This document shows positions 1 to 8,350 of a stretch of 64,000 nt of DNA, one piece after another (the first letter of the stretch is position 1; each line of letters begins with the position of its first letter). Location of the stretch: NCBI GenBank assembly GCA_965242795.1, contig OZ251505.1:1674001-1738000 (forward strand). The letters are read 5' to 3'. The position numbers and the translations under genes were made by a program. The DNA is from Bin18 sp965242795. Lineage in GTDB: Bacteria > Desulfobacterota > Binatia > Bin18. The notes below the pieces were generated by a model. The model saw only the letters and a list, made by a program, of their open reading frames with translations. It was not told the DNA's origin and made no database searches.

Positions 1-131
1 GCGTCCACGCCGTGCAGCGCCCGGTCCTTGTGCCACAGGCGGACCGTCGGCTGGCCGAGGACCGTCTCCAGGCAATGCACGGCGTCCCGGTCGTCGTTGG
101 AGCCGGGAAACGTGACTACGCCCCAGTGCAC
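1..131 (-). CDS. purQ: PurQ, glutaminase subunit of FGAM synthase (partial, N-terminus only)
   Basis: PurQ is the glutaminase subunit of phosphoribosylformylglycinamidine synthase and hands ammonia to PurL in IMP synthesis in the cytoplasm. About 43 N-terminal residues are visible before the window ends. They start at a GTG (131-129) and contain FPGSNDDRD followed by VRLWHKD, which match the PurQ N-terminus (usually FPGSNCDRD). The catalytic Cys/His/Glu lie outside the window. The start codon is six bases after the purS stop, and the GGAG at the end of purS can serve as its ribosome binding site, so the two are probably translated together. The family assignment is secure; completeness cannot be judged. 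Confidence 0.88.
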   Translation of the reverse strand, partial: MHWGVVTFPGSNDDRDAVHCLETVLGQPTVRLWHKDRALHGVD

Positions 132-137
132 CGTGGG

Positions 138-383
138 TTACTCCTCGCCGACCTCGAAGCGAAAGTCTTCGATCACCGAGTTGGCCAACAGCCGGCGGCA
201 CATCGCTTCGACGCGCCGTTCGGCCTCCTCTTTGGAAAGGTCGCGGAGTTCGATCTCGATGTATTTGCCCATCCGCACCTCGCCGACCTCGGCGTAGCTC
301 AGGTCGTGGAGCGACCGGGCGATCGCCTTGCCCTGCGGGTCGAGAATCCCGCGTTTGGGCGTGACGTAGACGCGGGCCACCAT
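138..383 (-). CDS. purS: PurS, FGAM synthase small subunit
   Basis: PurS is the small third subunit of the PurLQS form of phosphoribosylformylglycinamidine synthase and is thought to help ammonia pass from PurQ to PurL. The 81-residue product has the normal family length. It starts MVARVYVTPKRGILDPQGKA and carries the GKYIEIEL strand and a conserved tail (SVIEDFRFE). It lies between purB (16 bases upstream) and purQ (six bases downstream) on the minus strand, as expected of a purine operon. No cofactor or catalytic residue is expected. The separate PurS argues against the large fused PurL of gammaproteobacteria. Confidence 0.93.
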   Translation of the reverse strand: MVARVYVTPKRGILDPQGKAIARSLHDLSYAEVGEVRMGKYIEIELRDLSKEEAERRVEAMCRRLLANSVIEDFRFEVGEE

Positions 384-399
384 GCGCCGTCCCTTGCGG

Positions 400-1698
400 C
401 TACCCGTCGTGGAACACCCGGTCGAAGATCGCGTCTGTATGCCGCAGCGCGTGCCGGGCGTCGAACAGACGGTCGATTTCCGCGGGATCGAGTAACCCGC
501 CGATCTGCGGGTCGTTGCGGACCTCCGCGGCGAACGAGACCCCGTCTTCCCAGACCTTCATGGCGTTGCGTTGCACCCAGGCGTAGGCGTCCTCCCGCGA
601 CGCGCCCTTGCGTACCAGGGCCAGCAGCAGGTGCTCGGAATAGATGGCGTCTCCCAGCAGCCGCAGATTGGCCTGCATCCGCTCGGGCCGAACCACCAGC
701 CGGTCCACGATGGTGGTGAGCCGCACCAGCATGAAATCGAGCAGACTGGTCGCGTCCGGGCCGATGACCCGCTCGACCGACGAGTGGCTGATGTCGCGCT
801 CGTGCCACAGCGCCACGTTCTCCAGGGCCGACAGCGCATAGCCGCGCAGCAGGCGGGCCAAGCCGCTCACGTTCTCCAACTGCCACGGGTTGCGTTTGTG
901 CGGCATGGCGGACGAGCCCTTCTGCCCGGGCGTGAAAGGCTCCTGCACCTCGAACACCTCGGTGAATTGCAGATGCCGCAGATCGGTGGCGATGCGGTCC
1001 AGCGAACTGCCGATGACCGCCAACGTCGCGAAAAAAGTGGCGTGCCGGTCGCGCGGCACGATCTGGGTCGCGATCGTCTCGGGCACCAGCCCCAGACGCG
1101 CACAAACGAACGCCTCGATCTCGGGGGCGACGTTGGCGTACGTCCCGACCGCGCCGGATACTTTTCCGACGGCGACCTCGGCACGCGCCCGTTCGAGCCG
1201 CGTCTTGCCGCGTGCCAGTTCGGCGTACCAGTGGGCGACCTTGAGCCCGAACGTGATCGGCTCGGCGTGCACGCCGTGGCTGCGCCCAATCATGGGCGTA
1301 TGGCGGTCGGCCTCGGCACGCCGCTTCAGCACGTCGAGCAAGGTGTCCAGCCCAGCCAGGATCGTATCCGTCGCCCGGCAGAGTTGGACCGCGAAGGCGG
1401 TATCGACCACGTCGTAGGAAGTCAGGCCGAGGTGGAGAAACCGCCCGTCCTCGCCCACGCCCTCGGCGATCGAACTGACGAAGGCCACCACGTCGTGTTT
1501 GACCTCGGCCTCGATCTCGCGCATGCGCGGGATGTCGACGCGCGCGCGTTCCCGCAGCCGTGGCACCACGTCGGACGGAACGTCGCCCCGTTCGGCCAGG
1601 GCTTCGCAGGCCAGCAGTTCGACTTCGAGCCACGTCTGGAACTTCGTCTCCTCGGACCAGATCCGGCGCAGTTCCGGGCGCGTGTACCGCTCGATCAT
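400..1698 (-). CDS. purB: Adenylosuccinate lyase
   Basis: PurB cleaves SAICAR to AICAR and adenylosuccinate to AMP, releasing fumarate each time. The 432-residue product starts at MIERYTRPEL. A longer frame exists, but its extra 24 residues do not resemble the family. Fumarase/aspartase-superfamily marks are clear: TSYDVVDT near residues 93-100, the histidine region GRSHGVHAEP near 138-147, and the signature GSSAMPHKRNP at 261-271 with the flexible-loop serine. It is the first visible gene of a minus-strand purB-purS-purQ run. No promoter is obvious; the tRNA-Cys gene lies upstream in the opposite orientation. Confidence 0.96.
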   Translation of the reverse strand: MIERYTRPELRRIWSEETKFQTWLEVELLACEALAERGDVPSDVVPRLRERARVDIPRMREIEAEVKHDVVAFVSSIAEGVGEDGRFLHLGLTSYDVVDTAFAVQLCRATDTILAGLDTLLDVLKRRAEADRHTPMIGRSHGVHAEPITFGLKVAHWYAELARGKTRLERARAEVAVGKVSGAVGTYANVAPEIEAFVCARLGLVPETIATQIVPRDRHATFFATLAVIGSSLDRIATDLRHLQFTEVFEVQEPFTPGQKGSSAMPHKRNPWQLENVSGLARLLRGYALSALENVALWHERDISHSSVERVIGPDATSLLDFMLVRLTTIVDRLVVRPERMQANLRLLGDAIYSEHLLLALVRKGASREDAYAWVQRNAMKVWEDGVSFAAEVRNDPQIGGLLDPAEIDRLFDARHALRHTDAIFDRVFHDG

Positions 1699-1825
1699 GG
1701 GCGCAGTGCTATCAGAAGTGCAGGAGCCGCCAAAGAGGGTTGCCGGGCGCGCCCTGCCGGGGTGTTGCAATCGCGCGAACCGGACGGTAGTTCAATTCCT
1801 CCCCACCGTTCCCGGTGCCTGACGC

Positions 1826-1898
1826 GGCGGCGTACCCAAGTGGCTAAGGGAGAGGTCTGCAAAACCTCCATTCACCGGTTCGAATCCGGTCGCCGCCT
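1826..1898 (+). tRNA. tRNA-Cys (GCA)
   Basis: A 73-base cloverleaf can be drawn by eye. The acceptor arm is GGCGGCG/CGCCGCC, the anticodon stem GAGGT/ACCTC encloses the loop CTGCAAA with anticodon GCA (1859-1861), and the T arm is CCGGTTCGAATCCGG. The discriminator is T (1898) and CCA is not encoded. It lies between the divergently placed purB start and the convergent end of lpxA. Confidence 0.95.
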
Positions 1899-1926
1899 CT
1901 TCCATCCATCCCTCGTCTCTCAAGAC

Positions 1927-2721
1927 TCAATCCGCGCTCCGGCGGTCGGTCCGCGGCCCGAAGCAGACGCCCCGCTCCGAGCCGCGGATGAACTCGATCA
2001 AGCGGCGGACGTCGGCGGACGGCCCGGAATCCAGCAGCGTTTCGACCTTGCGGGACAGGTCGCCGCGGCGCCGGAACAGGGCCGAAAAGGCACGGCGCAG
2101 GTCTGCAATCCGTTCGGGGCCGAAACCTGCTCGGCGCAAGCCGACGACGTTGAGGCCGCGGACCGTATGCGTGCCGTCCATGATGCAGAATGGCGGTACG
2201 TCGCGGCTGGTCCGCGACAGGCCGCGCAGCAGGGCGAGCGTGCCGATGCGCACGGTCTGGTGGACGACACAGTTGCCGGAGACGAAGGCGCGATCCTCCA
2301 CGCTGACGTGCCCGGCCAGCAAGGCGCCGCCGCCGATGACGGTGTGGTTCCCCAGCCGGCAGTTGTGGGCGACGTGGGCGTGTTGCATCAGAAAATTGTC
2401 GTCGCCGACGACCGTCTCGCTTTCCGCCGTGGTGCCCCTATGAATCTGGCTGTGTTCGCGGATGACGTTCCGGTCGCCGATGCGCAGATAACTGCGCGCG
2501 CCGGTGTACGCCACGTCCTGCGGAACGTGGCCGACCACGGCGCCCATGTGGATTTCGTTGTCCCGCCCGATCCTGGTCCACCCGGTCAGTACCGCATGGG
2601 AGAGAATCCGGGTGCCGCGGCCGATCTGCACCGGCCCGTCGATGACGACGTACGGGCCGACGTCCACCTCGGCGTCGAGTTCGGCCCGGGGCGCTATGAC
2701 CGCGGTAGGATGGATGGCCAT
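1927..2721 (-). CDS. lpxA: LpxA, UDP-N-acetylglucosamine O-acyltransferase
   Basis: LpxA transfers a 3-hydroxyacyl chain from acyl carrier protein to UDP-GlcNAc, the first step of lipid A synthesis. The 264 residues have the normal length. The N-terminal two thirds show hexapeptide repeats of a left-handed beta-helix (for example IHPTAVIAPRAELDAEV). The catalytic region reads HAHVAHNC, where most homologues have HIAHDC, so the catalytic histidine is kept while the next acidic residue is Asn. The C-terminal helical part contains VRGLNVVGLRRAGF. It starts 17 bases after yacG. Other lpx genes are not in the window. The protein implies an outer membrane with lipid A. Confidence 0.93.
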   Translation of the reverse strand: MAIHPTAVIAPRAELDAEVDVGPYVVIDGPVQIGRGTRILSHAVLTGWTRIGRDNEIHMGAVVGHVPQDVAYTGARSYLRIGDRNVIREHSQIHRGTTAESETVVGDDNFLMQHAHVAHNCRLGNHTVIGGGALLAGHVSVEDRAFVSGNCVVHQTVRIGTLALLRGLSRTSRDVPPFCIMDGTHTVRGLNVVGLRRAGFGPERIADLRRAFSALFRRRGDLSRKVETLLDSGPSADVRRLIEFIRGSERGVCFGPRTDRRSAD

Positions 2722-2738
2722 GCGTCACGAACGGCGCG

Positions 2739-2924
2739 TCACGCCTCGGACGCCTCGTCGTCGGTCGGGGCGGAATTTTCGGCGGGCTCACCGGGGATAG
2801 CGTAATCGTCGTCGGCCCAGGCCCCCAAGTCGAGCGTCCGGCAGCGTTCCGAACAGAAGGGTCGGAAGCCGTTCTGCTGCCAAGAGACCAATTTCCCACA
2901 CCGTGGACACGGAACGGTCTGCAT
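2739..2924 (-). CDS. yacG: YacG-like zinc protein (putative DNA gyrase inhibitor)
   Basis: This 61-residue protein has the four-cysteine zinc site of the YacG family: Cys6-x2-Cys9 and Cys24-x3-Cys28, in CPRCGKLV and PFCSERCRTLDLGAW. Family members bind gyrase B and inhibit DNA supercoiling in E. coli; that role is transferred from the family. The C-terminal tail is acidic. It sits directly downstream of tRNA-Gly and upstream of lpxA on the same strand, so it could share a transcript with the stable RNA genes. Confidence 0.9.
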   Translation of the reverse strand: MQTVPCPRCGKLVSWQQNGFRPFCSERCRTLDLGAWADDDYAIPGEPAENSAPTDDEASEA

Positions 2925-2953
2925 GGCGGCCTTTCAGCAGGTGGGGGTAAGGA

Positions 2954-3025
<72 letters not shown>

Positions 3026-3068
3026 TCGGGAAAATCCTCCACATGGGAGGATCAATGGAGGAAAGGAT

Positions 3069-3185
3069 CCCCGGCCTCGTCCTACTCTCCCACGGCATAC
3101 GGCCGCAGTACCATCGGCGCTGGAGGGCTTAACTGCCGTGTTCGGGATGGGAACGGGTGTGGCCCCTCCGCCATTGAGACCGGGG
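3069..3185 (-). rRNA. rrf: 5S ribosomal RNA
   Basis: The minus strand gives a molecule of about 117 bases whose ends pair (CCCCGGTCTC with the 3' GGCCGGGG). Inside are the conserved 5S blocks CCCGTTCCCATCCCGAACACGG and GGGAGAGTAGG (each seen on the minus strand, quoted here in part). No 23S rRNA sequence is recognisable upstream (3186-4016), so this copy is not the tail of a usual 16S-23S-5S operon inside this window. A tRNA-Gly gene follows it. Confidence 0.93.
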
Positions 3186-4016
3186 AAATTTCCTGCCGCC
3201 TAGATACTCGCCCCCCGAGAGGGTGTCAAGCGCCGGTCCCCCACTGGTCGTGTAACGGTTGAATATTGCCGGGCTGTGTCCCATCTGTCGAGCAGCTACG
3301 CCTTTCCGTGGTTACCAGTGTAGGAGTGCGGACGCGGGGTGGAGTACATCAATCATCCCAGCAGATTGATTCCTAATGACCACGTTCCAAGGGTAGAGGA
3401 GAAAAATACGCAGTCTCCAACTGCTAGGCGGCCGCTGTGTGTTCCTGTCTTTGCCTGGATAGAAGATAGGAGAATGATGAGGGAGAGATGTCTCAACGGA
3501 AGCAATTTCAAACTGATCCACTATTGGACTGCCCACCTCGAGTATGGTTCAGCCGTAGTAAAGATACCTTGAAGATAAGTGTTTTTTGTCTTCCTGTCTC
3601 ATACCAATCATGTGCGGATCCCTGTGTGCCGGTGTCGCCGGCTGAATAGAACGGCCAATTGTCAGGCGTGGATGTCGTTCCCCACGCCTTGGTGAGTTGC
3701 TCCCCTCCTTAGTCGCCGGTTGCAGAGCAGGCGGTGTTAGAGTTGCGCAGGGAGCCTGTCGACCGCGACGATCCCGGTCGTCCTGAACCTATGGCTTCTA
3801 AGCCCGTATCCCGCAGCGCTTTATTTTCGCCCCGGGTATCGGGAGGTAGGAACTCGCTCAAGAGCAAACAATTTTTAAGCTGAGACACGACGAGTGATGT
3901 TGGCACGTTGAACTCTAGGAGCAGGTTTGTTAGGGAAGACGTTACGTCTGGTGAACCCCGAGCGGGGGAACCGCATTGTCCGTGGGTGAAGGTGGAACGT
4001 GGAGAGGGTGGGGACG
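3186..4016. other. Gene-poor stretch between 5S rRNA and mltD
   Basis: About 830 bases without a convincing gene. Base composition is visibly less GC-rich than in flanking coding DNA, especially 3240-3660. Short open frames such as 3312-3536 (minus) lack a ribosome site and any recognisable motif. No 23S 3' end, SRP RNA, RNase P RNA or tmRNA motif was recognised. The last part, from about 3960, is the leader of the transglycosylase gene. Confidence 0.5.
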
Positions 4017-5774
4017 ATGATGCAGACCAAACGATACGGCAGGTGGGTGTGCCCGTTCCTGGGCGCCTTTCTTCTTCTTGCTGCGAGTCCGACGTTCGTA
4101 TGCGGCGCGGCGGAGCCGGCGCGCGAGGCGGCCTCCCCGCGGGCGTTCGGGGCGCTTCCCTATCCCGAGGCGCTGCGGCCGCAGGTCGAATTCTGGACGA
4201 ACGTCTTCGGGAAATACTCCCGACATCAGGCCGTCATCCACGATTCCGTGTATCTGGACAAGGTCTATACGGTCCTGGATTTCCGGGCGCTGTACGAACG
4301 ATACCCGGAGGCCAAGGCGCGCCGAATGCGGACCTCGCGCGTCAAGCGGGAGGTCAAGAAGATTCGGACCGCGCTGCGCAACCTGCACCGGCACGCCACG
4401 AAGGGCGGCCGGCTCAGCGACCGGGAGCGCGAGATCCGCGCGATGTTCGCGGACGTGGACGAGCGGCAGAAGTTCCGCAAGGCGGCGGCGCGCGACCGCC
4501 TGCGGACGCAGACGGGGGTGTGCGAGCGGTTTCGTGAGGGGCTCCGCATATCGGGCCGCTACCTGCCGGAGATCGAACGGATCTTCCGGCAGGAGGGGTT
4601 GCCGGTCGAACTGACCCGCCTGCCGTTCGTCGAGTCGTCGTTCAACGTGGACGCGTATTCCAAGGCGGGGGCCGCGGGGGTGTGGCAGTTCATTCCTTCG
4701 ACCGGCCGGCGGTATCTCACCATCAACCACGTCGTGGACGAACGCCGCGACCCGCTGCTGGCCACGCGGGCCGCGGCGCGCCTCCTCAAGGAGAATCATG
4801 CCGCGCTGCAAACCTGGCCGCTGGCCGTGACCGCCTACAACCACGGCCGGGCGGGGATGAAACGCGCGGTGCGGCGGCTGGGGACGCGCGACATCACCGC
4901 GATCATCCGGCGCTACGACGGCCGGACGTTCGGCTTCGCTTCGCGGAATTTCTATGCCGAATTACTGGCGGCTATCGAAGTCGAGCGTAACGCCGAGGCC
5001 TATTTCGGACCGGTCGAGCGCGAACCGCCGCTGGCGTACGACGAGGTCGAACTGCCGCACTTCGTATCGCTGCACGACGTGGCGACCGCGGCCGAGCTCG
5101 ACCGGGACGATCTGCTCGGGCTCAACCAGTCCTTCGGCCGCTTGATCCGCCGCGGCGACCTGCACGTGCCGCGCGGCCACACGCTGCGCATTCCCGCCGG
5201 CACGAAAGACCGCTTCCTCGCCCGGTACGCCGCGCTCGACCCGGACGCGAAGGCCGACCGCCAAGCCGCGGCGGTCACGACGCACCGGGTGCGCCGCGGG
5301 CAGACGTTGGGGCGCATCGCCCGCCTGTACGGAACCAACGTCCGCACGCTCACCCGCCTCAACGGCCTGCGAAGTGCCCACCTGATTCGGGTCGGGCAAC
5401 GCCTGCAGGTGCCGACCAGGGGCGCGGGCATCTGGCCGGCGAAGACCGCCCGCCGCGCCACGGTCCACACCGTGCGGCGGGGCGAATCGCTCGGCCGTAT
5501 CGCACGACGGTACAAGACCACGGTCGCCGCGTTGACGCGGCTCAACGACATCCGCAAGCCGTCGCTCATCCGCGTCGGCCAGAAGATTCGCGTGGCCGGC
5601 CGGGCGGACGCGGCCCCTCGGCAATACGTCAAGCACAAAGTCCGCCGCGGGCAGACCTTGGGCAGTATCGCCCGCCGCTACGGCACCAGCGTCGCCACGC
5701 TGAAACGCCTGAACGGCGTCCGCAACGTGCGGCTGATCCAGATCGGGCAGATCCTGCGCGTGCCGCGAAGCTGA
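4017..5774 (+). CDS. mltD: Membrane-associated/periplasmic lytic transglycosylase with three LysM domains (MltD-like)
   Basis: The enzyme should cleave peptidoglycan between MurNAc and GlcNAc to give 1,6-anhydro ends. From ATG 4017, preceded by GAGAGGGTGGGG, the 585 residues begin with a signal peptide (KRYGRWVCPFLGAFLLLAA, cut near residue 30). The SLT domain spans about 175-340, with the catalytic glutamate in LPFVESSFN (Glu206), GVWQFIPSTGR and AYNHG. Three LysM domains at about 422-466, 483-528 and 540-585 (HxVRRGxxLGxIAR pattern) should bind glycan. A GTG at 3999 would add six residues. A 9-bp hairpin follows the stop. Basic residues dominate the LysM part. Assignment is firm; the exact subfamily is inferred. 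Confidence 0.93.
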   Translation: MMQTKRYGRWVCPFLGAFLLLAASPTFVCGAAEPAREAASPRAFGALPYPEALRPQVEFWTNVFGKYSRHQAVIHDSVYLDKVYTVLDFRALYERYPEAKARRMRTSRVKREVKKIRTALRNLHRHATKGGRLSDREREIRAMFADVDERQKFRKAAARDRLRTQTGVCERFREGLRISGRYLPEIERIFRQEGLPVELTRLPFVESSFNVDAYSKAGAAGVWQFIPSTGRRYLTINHVVDERRDPLLATRAAARLLKENHAALQTWPLAVTAYNHGRAGMKRAVRRLGTRDITAIIRRYDGRTFGFASRNFYAELLAAIEVERNAEAYFGPVEREPPLAYDEVELPHFVSLHDVATAAELDRDDLLGLNQSFGRLIRRGDLHVPRGHTLRIPAGTKDRFLARYAALDPDAKADRQAAAVTTHRVRRGQTLGRIARLYGTNVRTLTRLNGLRSAHLIRVGQRLQVPTRGAGIWPAKTARRATVHTVRRGESLGRIARRYKTTVAALTRLNDIRKPSLIRVGQKIRVAGRADAAPRQYVKHKVRRGQTLGSIARRYGTSVATLKRLNGVRNVRLIQIGQILRVPRS

Positions 5775-5790
5775 TTCGCACTGGCGGAAT

Positions 5791-5817
5791 CGTGTGCCGG
5801 ACACCGCTCGGCACACG
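5791..5817 (+). terminator. Hairpin downstream of mltD
   Basis: Arms CGTGTGCCG (5791-5799) and CGGCACACG (5809-5817) pair perfectly over nine bases around a nine-base loop, 17 bases after the mltD stop codon. There is no T-run, so intrinsic termination is not certain. Confidence 0.4.
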
Positions 5818-5870
5818 TGGTGCTGGTCGTGGCCGGTCCGAAACTTTCGGTCCGATTCGGCAGTGGGAAT

Positions 5871-5949
5871 CCTCACTCCCGGATCAAGTCCGGGGCAGGC
5901 TCCAGCCCTCTCCCACCCTTCGACAGGCTCGGGGACCGGAGGGAGAGGA
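5871..5949. repeat. REP-like composite hairpin repeat (copy 1)
   Basis: Two hairpins in series. The first is a short palindrome around CCGGATCAAGTCCGG. The second has arms CTCTCCC and GGGAGAG around a core CCTTCGACAGGCTCGGGGACCG. The same two-part layout recurs at 43372-43482, and the core alone recurs at 19224-19313, 60203-60244 and 60270-60315. It sits directly against the remnant gene at 5950-6219 and may have helped disrupt it. Confidence 0.75.
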
Positions 5950-6219
5950 AATCAAAAGCAGAGACGCGCCCTCGGACGCCGCGACGTCCGGCAACGCGTT
6001 GCCGCCGCGGCGCGGGAGGCCGGTATCTTCTGCAACGTCGTGGACTCCCCATCGCTGGTGGTCGAGTCCCCGTTCTCGGACTATCTTCGGCGCCGGCAAG
6101 TCGATAGACTCGACACCCGCTCACACCGCACGCTAGGCGAGGCGGAGATGCTCGACCGCCTGCCTTTTTCTCTTGAGGAAACCGCAGAGGACGCGACGGA
6201 ATGGAAGTCTGGCTGCTGA
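5950..6219 (+). pseudogene. Probable remnant of precorrin-2 dehydrogenase (SirC/CysG N-domain-like)
   Basis: One frame contains RRDVRQRVAAAAREAGIFCN followed by VVDSP, which resembles the end of the NAD-binding domain of precorrin-2 dehydrogenases (pattern ...V...AR..GIFVNVVD.P). Neither the expected Rossmann start nor the helical C-terminal part is present, and the remaining residues do not fit the family. The reading frame runs straight out of the repeat at 5871-5949. In many bacteria this gene precedes ccsA-hemA-hemC, which is where the remnant lies. What is seen is a short match in the right place; that it is a dead gene is inferred. Confidence 0.35.
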
Positions 6220-7019
6220 CCCTGGCCCTGCTGTGGTATCTGCTCGGCACGGCGAGTTTCGTGGCCGGCTTGGTGTCGGTTCGGCCGTCCTGGCCACGCG
6301 TGGTGGCGCCGGGCTGTCTGGCCGCGGCGGTCGTCTGTCACGCCGGGGCCATTGCGGCCCGTTCGCTGTCGGGTGGGTATTTCGCGGTCACGAACTCCTA
6401 CGAGGCGCTGTCGTTCTTCGCGTGCCTGACCGCGGGGATCGGGCTGCTGGTGCAGTGGCGGCTGCCCGTGTCGATTCTGGGCGCGATCGTGAGCCCGCTC
6501 GGCTTCATCCTGACCTTGGGCGTGCACGTCTTCTACACCCAGGCGCGGGCGCTCCCTCCGACGCTGCACAGCGCGTGGCTGCCGGTCCACGTGACCGCGG
6601 CGTTCCTCGGCTATGCCGTGTTCGTGGTCGCGTTCAGTGCCAGCCTGGTCTATCTCGTGCAGGAAAAGCGCCTGAAACAGAAAAGGGCCTCGGCGTTCCT
6701 GCGCCGCCTGCCCTCGCTGGAAACGCTCGACTATCTGAACTACCGCTCGCTGGCGTGGGGGTTCCTGCTGTTGACGCTCGGCCTGTTGAGCGGCGCGGTG
6801 TGGGCCGAATACGCATGGGGGCACGTGTGGATCTGGGAGCCGCGGCTCGTCCTGTCGGTACTGACGTGGATTCTGTATGCGCTGCTGCTGCACTACCGCA
6901 GCGCGGGCTGGCGCGGGCGGCGTGCGGCAACGCTGACGATTGCCTGTTTCGCGGTGCTGGTCGTGTCGTTCGTCGGCGTCCAGTTGTTTCCCGGCCGGCA
7001 CGGAGGCCAGTTTGGCTAG
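6201..7019 (+). CDS. CcsA/HemX-family cytochrome c assembly membrane protein
   Basis: A 272-residue integral membrane protein with about eight hydrophobic segments. Near the C-terminus it has a tryptophan-rich stretch, WGHVWIWEPRLVLSVLTW, corresponding to the WGxYWxWDPKExW heme-handling motif of CcsA/ResC. The DPKE part is degenerate (EPRL), as in HemX proteins that sit next to hemA. Family members either carry heme to c-type cytochromes or affect HemA levels. Its stop overlaps the TTG start of hemA, and ATG 6201 lies inside the end of the upstream remnant frame. A role tied to the hem operon is the most likely one. Confidence 0.85.
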   Translation: MEVWLLTLALLWYLLGTASFVAGLVSVRPSWPRVVAPGCLAAAVVCHAGAIAARSLSGGYFAVTNSYEALSFFACLTAGIGLLVQWRLPVSILGAIVSPLGFILTLGVHVFYTQARALPPTLHSAWLPVHVTAAFLGYAVFVVAFSASLVYLVQEKRLKQKRASAFLRRLPSLETLDYLNYRSLAWGFLLLTLGLLSGAVWAEYAWGHVWIWEPRLVLSVLTWILYALLLHYRSAGWRGRRAATLTIACFAVLVVSFVGVQLFPGRHGGQFG

Positions 7020-8319
7020 TCTCGCCTCACCGGCCACGTCGCTGCTGGTCGTCGGCCTGAACCACCACGCCACGCCGCTGGAACTCCGCGAGCAGTTGGC
7101 GTTCAGCGACGCCGCGCGCGACGGGGCGCTCGCCCGCCTGGTCGATACCGAGGTCGTCCGCGAGGGCGCCCTCGTGTCCACGTGCAACCGGGTGGAGGTG
7201 GTCGCGCATACGCCGGACGTCGCGGCGGCGGACGCCCGGATTCGGGCGTTCATCGCCGACGAGCAGCGCGTGCCGCTCGGCCGCTTCGCGCCGTACGTCT
7301 ATTCCCACCGGAACAAGGACGCAGTCAGCCACGTATTCCGCGTGGCTGCGAGCCTCGATTCCCTGGTCGTCGGAGAGCCTCAGATCCTGGGCCAGATGAA
7401 GGACGCCTACAATGCGTCGTCGCTACTCGGCACGCTGGGGACCGTGCTGCACCGCTGGTTCCACAAGTCCTTCTCGGTCGCGAAACGGGTACGGACCGAG
7501 ACGCGCATCGCTGCCAAGGCCGTCTCCGTCAGTTCCGCGGCCGTGGACTTGGCCTGTACGATCTTCGACCGGCTGGAAGACAAGACGGCGATGGTGATCG
7601 GCGTGGGCGAGATGGGCGAGCAGGCCGTCCGCCATCTGCGCGGCCGCGGGATCGGCACCATTCTCGTGACCAATCGAACGTTCCGGCGCGCGGTCGAGTT
7701 GGCCCGCTCTTGCCACGGGACGGTCGTCCCGTTCGACCAGATCGAAAAGCATCTGCATCTGGCCGATGTGGTGATCGGTTCGGCCGGCAGCCCGCAGTAT
7801 CTGCTGCACGCCGGTATGGTCGAAGACGCGTTGGCGGAGCGCAAGCGCAGCCCGATGTTCCTCATCGACCTGGGGGTGCCGCGCAATTTCGACCCGCGAC
7901 TCAACCGGCTCGACAACGTCTTCCTGTACGACATCGACGACCTGGAGCAGGTGGTCGAGGACAACAAGGGCGAGCGCCAGGTCGAGGCGGCCAAAGCCGA
8001 AGCGATCGTCGCACAGGAAACCGAGCGGTTCTGGGACTGGTTCGTCAGCCAGGAGGCAACGCCGACCATCGTGGCGTTGCGGGAACGGGCCGAGGCGATC
8101 CGCCGCCGCGAGGTGGAAAAGGCCGGGCTGTCGGACCTGCCGCCGCAGGCTAGAGAATCGGTCGAGGCGCTGACGCGCGCGATCACCAACAAGCTCCTCC
8201 ACTCGCCGCTCGCCTATCTCAAACGCCAGCGCGGCAGCGCCGAGACCGAAGTCCGACGCGCTTCGGCTCCCGGTCTCGTGCGCCAGATTTTCGGGCTCGA
8301 CGAGAACCCGGACGCCTAG
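7012..8319 (+). CDS. hemA: Glutamyl-tRNA reductase
   Basis: HemA reduces glutamyl-tRNA(Glu) to glutamate-1-semialdehyde with NADPH, the first committed step of C5-pathway heme synthesis. I place the start at TTG 7012 because GGAGG lies at 7002-7006, the product then begins LASLASPATSLLVVGLNHHA as in homologues, and upstream residues in frame do not fit. The resulting 435 residues have the usual length. The catalytic cysteine is in STCNRVE (about Cys58), the NADPH domain carries VIGVGEMGEQA, and a helical dimerisation domain follows. The start overlaps the ccsA stop by eight bases, suggesting coupling. Second gene of the operon. Confidence 0.95.
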   Translation: MASLASPATSLLVVGLNHHATPLELREQLAFSDAARDGALARLVDTEVVREGALVSTCNRVEVVAHTPDVAAADARIRAFIADEQRVPLGRFAPYVYSHRNKDAVSHVFRVAASLDSLVVGEPQILGQMKDAYNASSLLGTLGTVLHRWFHKSFSVAKRVRTETRIAAKAVSVSSAAVDLACTIFDRLEDKTAMVIGVGEMGEQAVRHLRGRGIGTILVTNRTFRRAVELARSCHGTVVPFDQIEKHLHLADVVIGSAGSPQYLLHAGMVEDALAERKRSPMFLIDLGVPRNFDPRLNRLDNVFLYDIDDLEQVVEDNKGERQVEAAKAEAIVAQETERFWDWFVSQEATPTIVALRERAEAIRRREVEKAGLSDLPPQARESVEALTRAITNKLLHSPLAYLKRQRGSAETEVRRASAPGLVRQIFGLDENPDA

Positions 8320-8350
8320 CCACGCGATCCGGCGCGTTGCTCGCACGGGT

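Noticed and set aside
571..2805. Plus-strand open frame of 744 codons over purB, tRNA-Cys and lpxA
   Set aside because: It runs through a tRNA gene and antisense to two conserved genes.
3312..3572. Short open frames on both strands in the 5S-mltD spacer
   Set aside because: No ribosome sites, no motifs, and they overlap each other; composition is non-coding.
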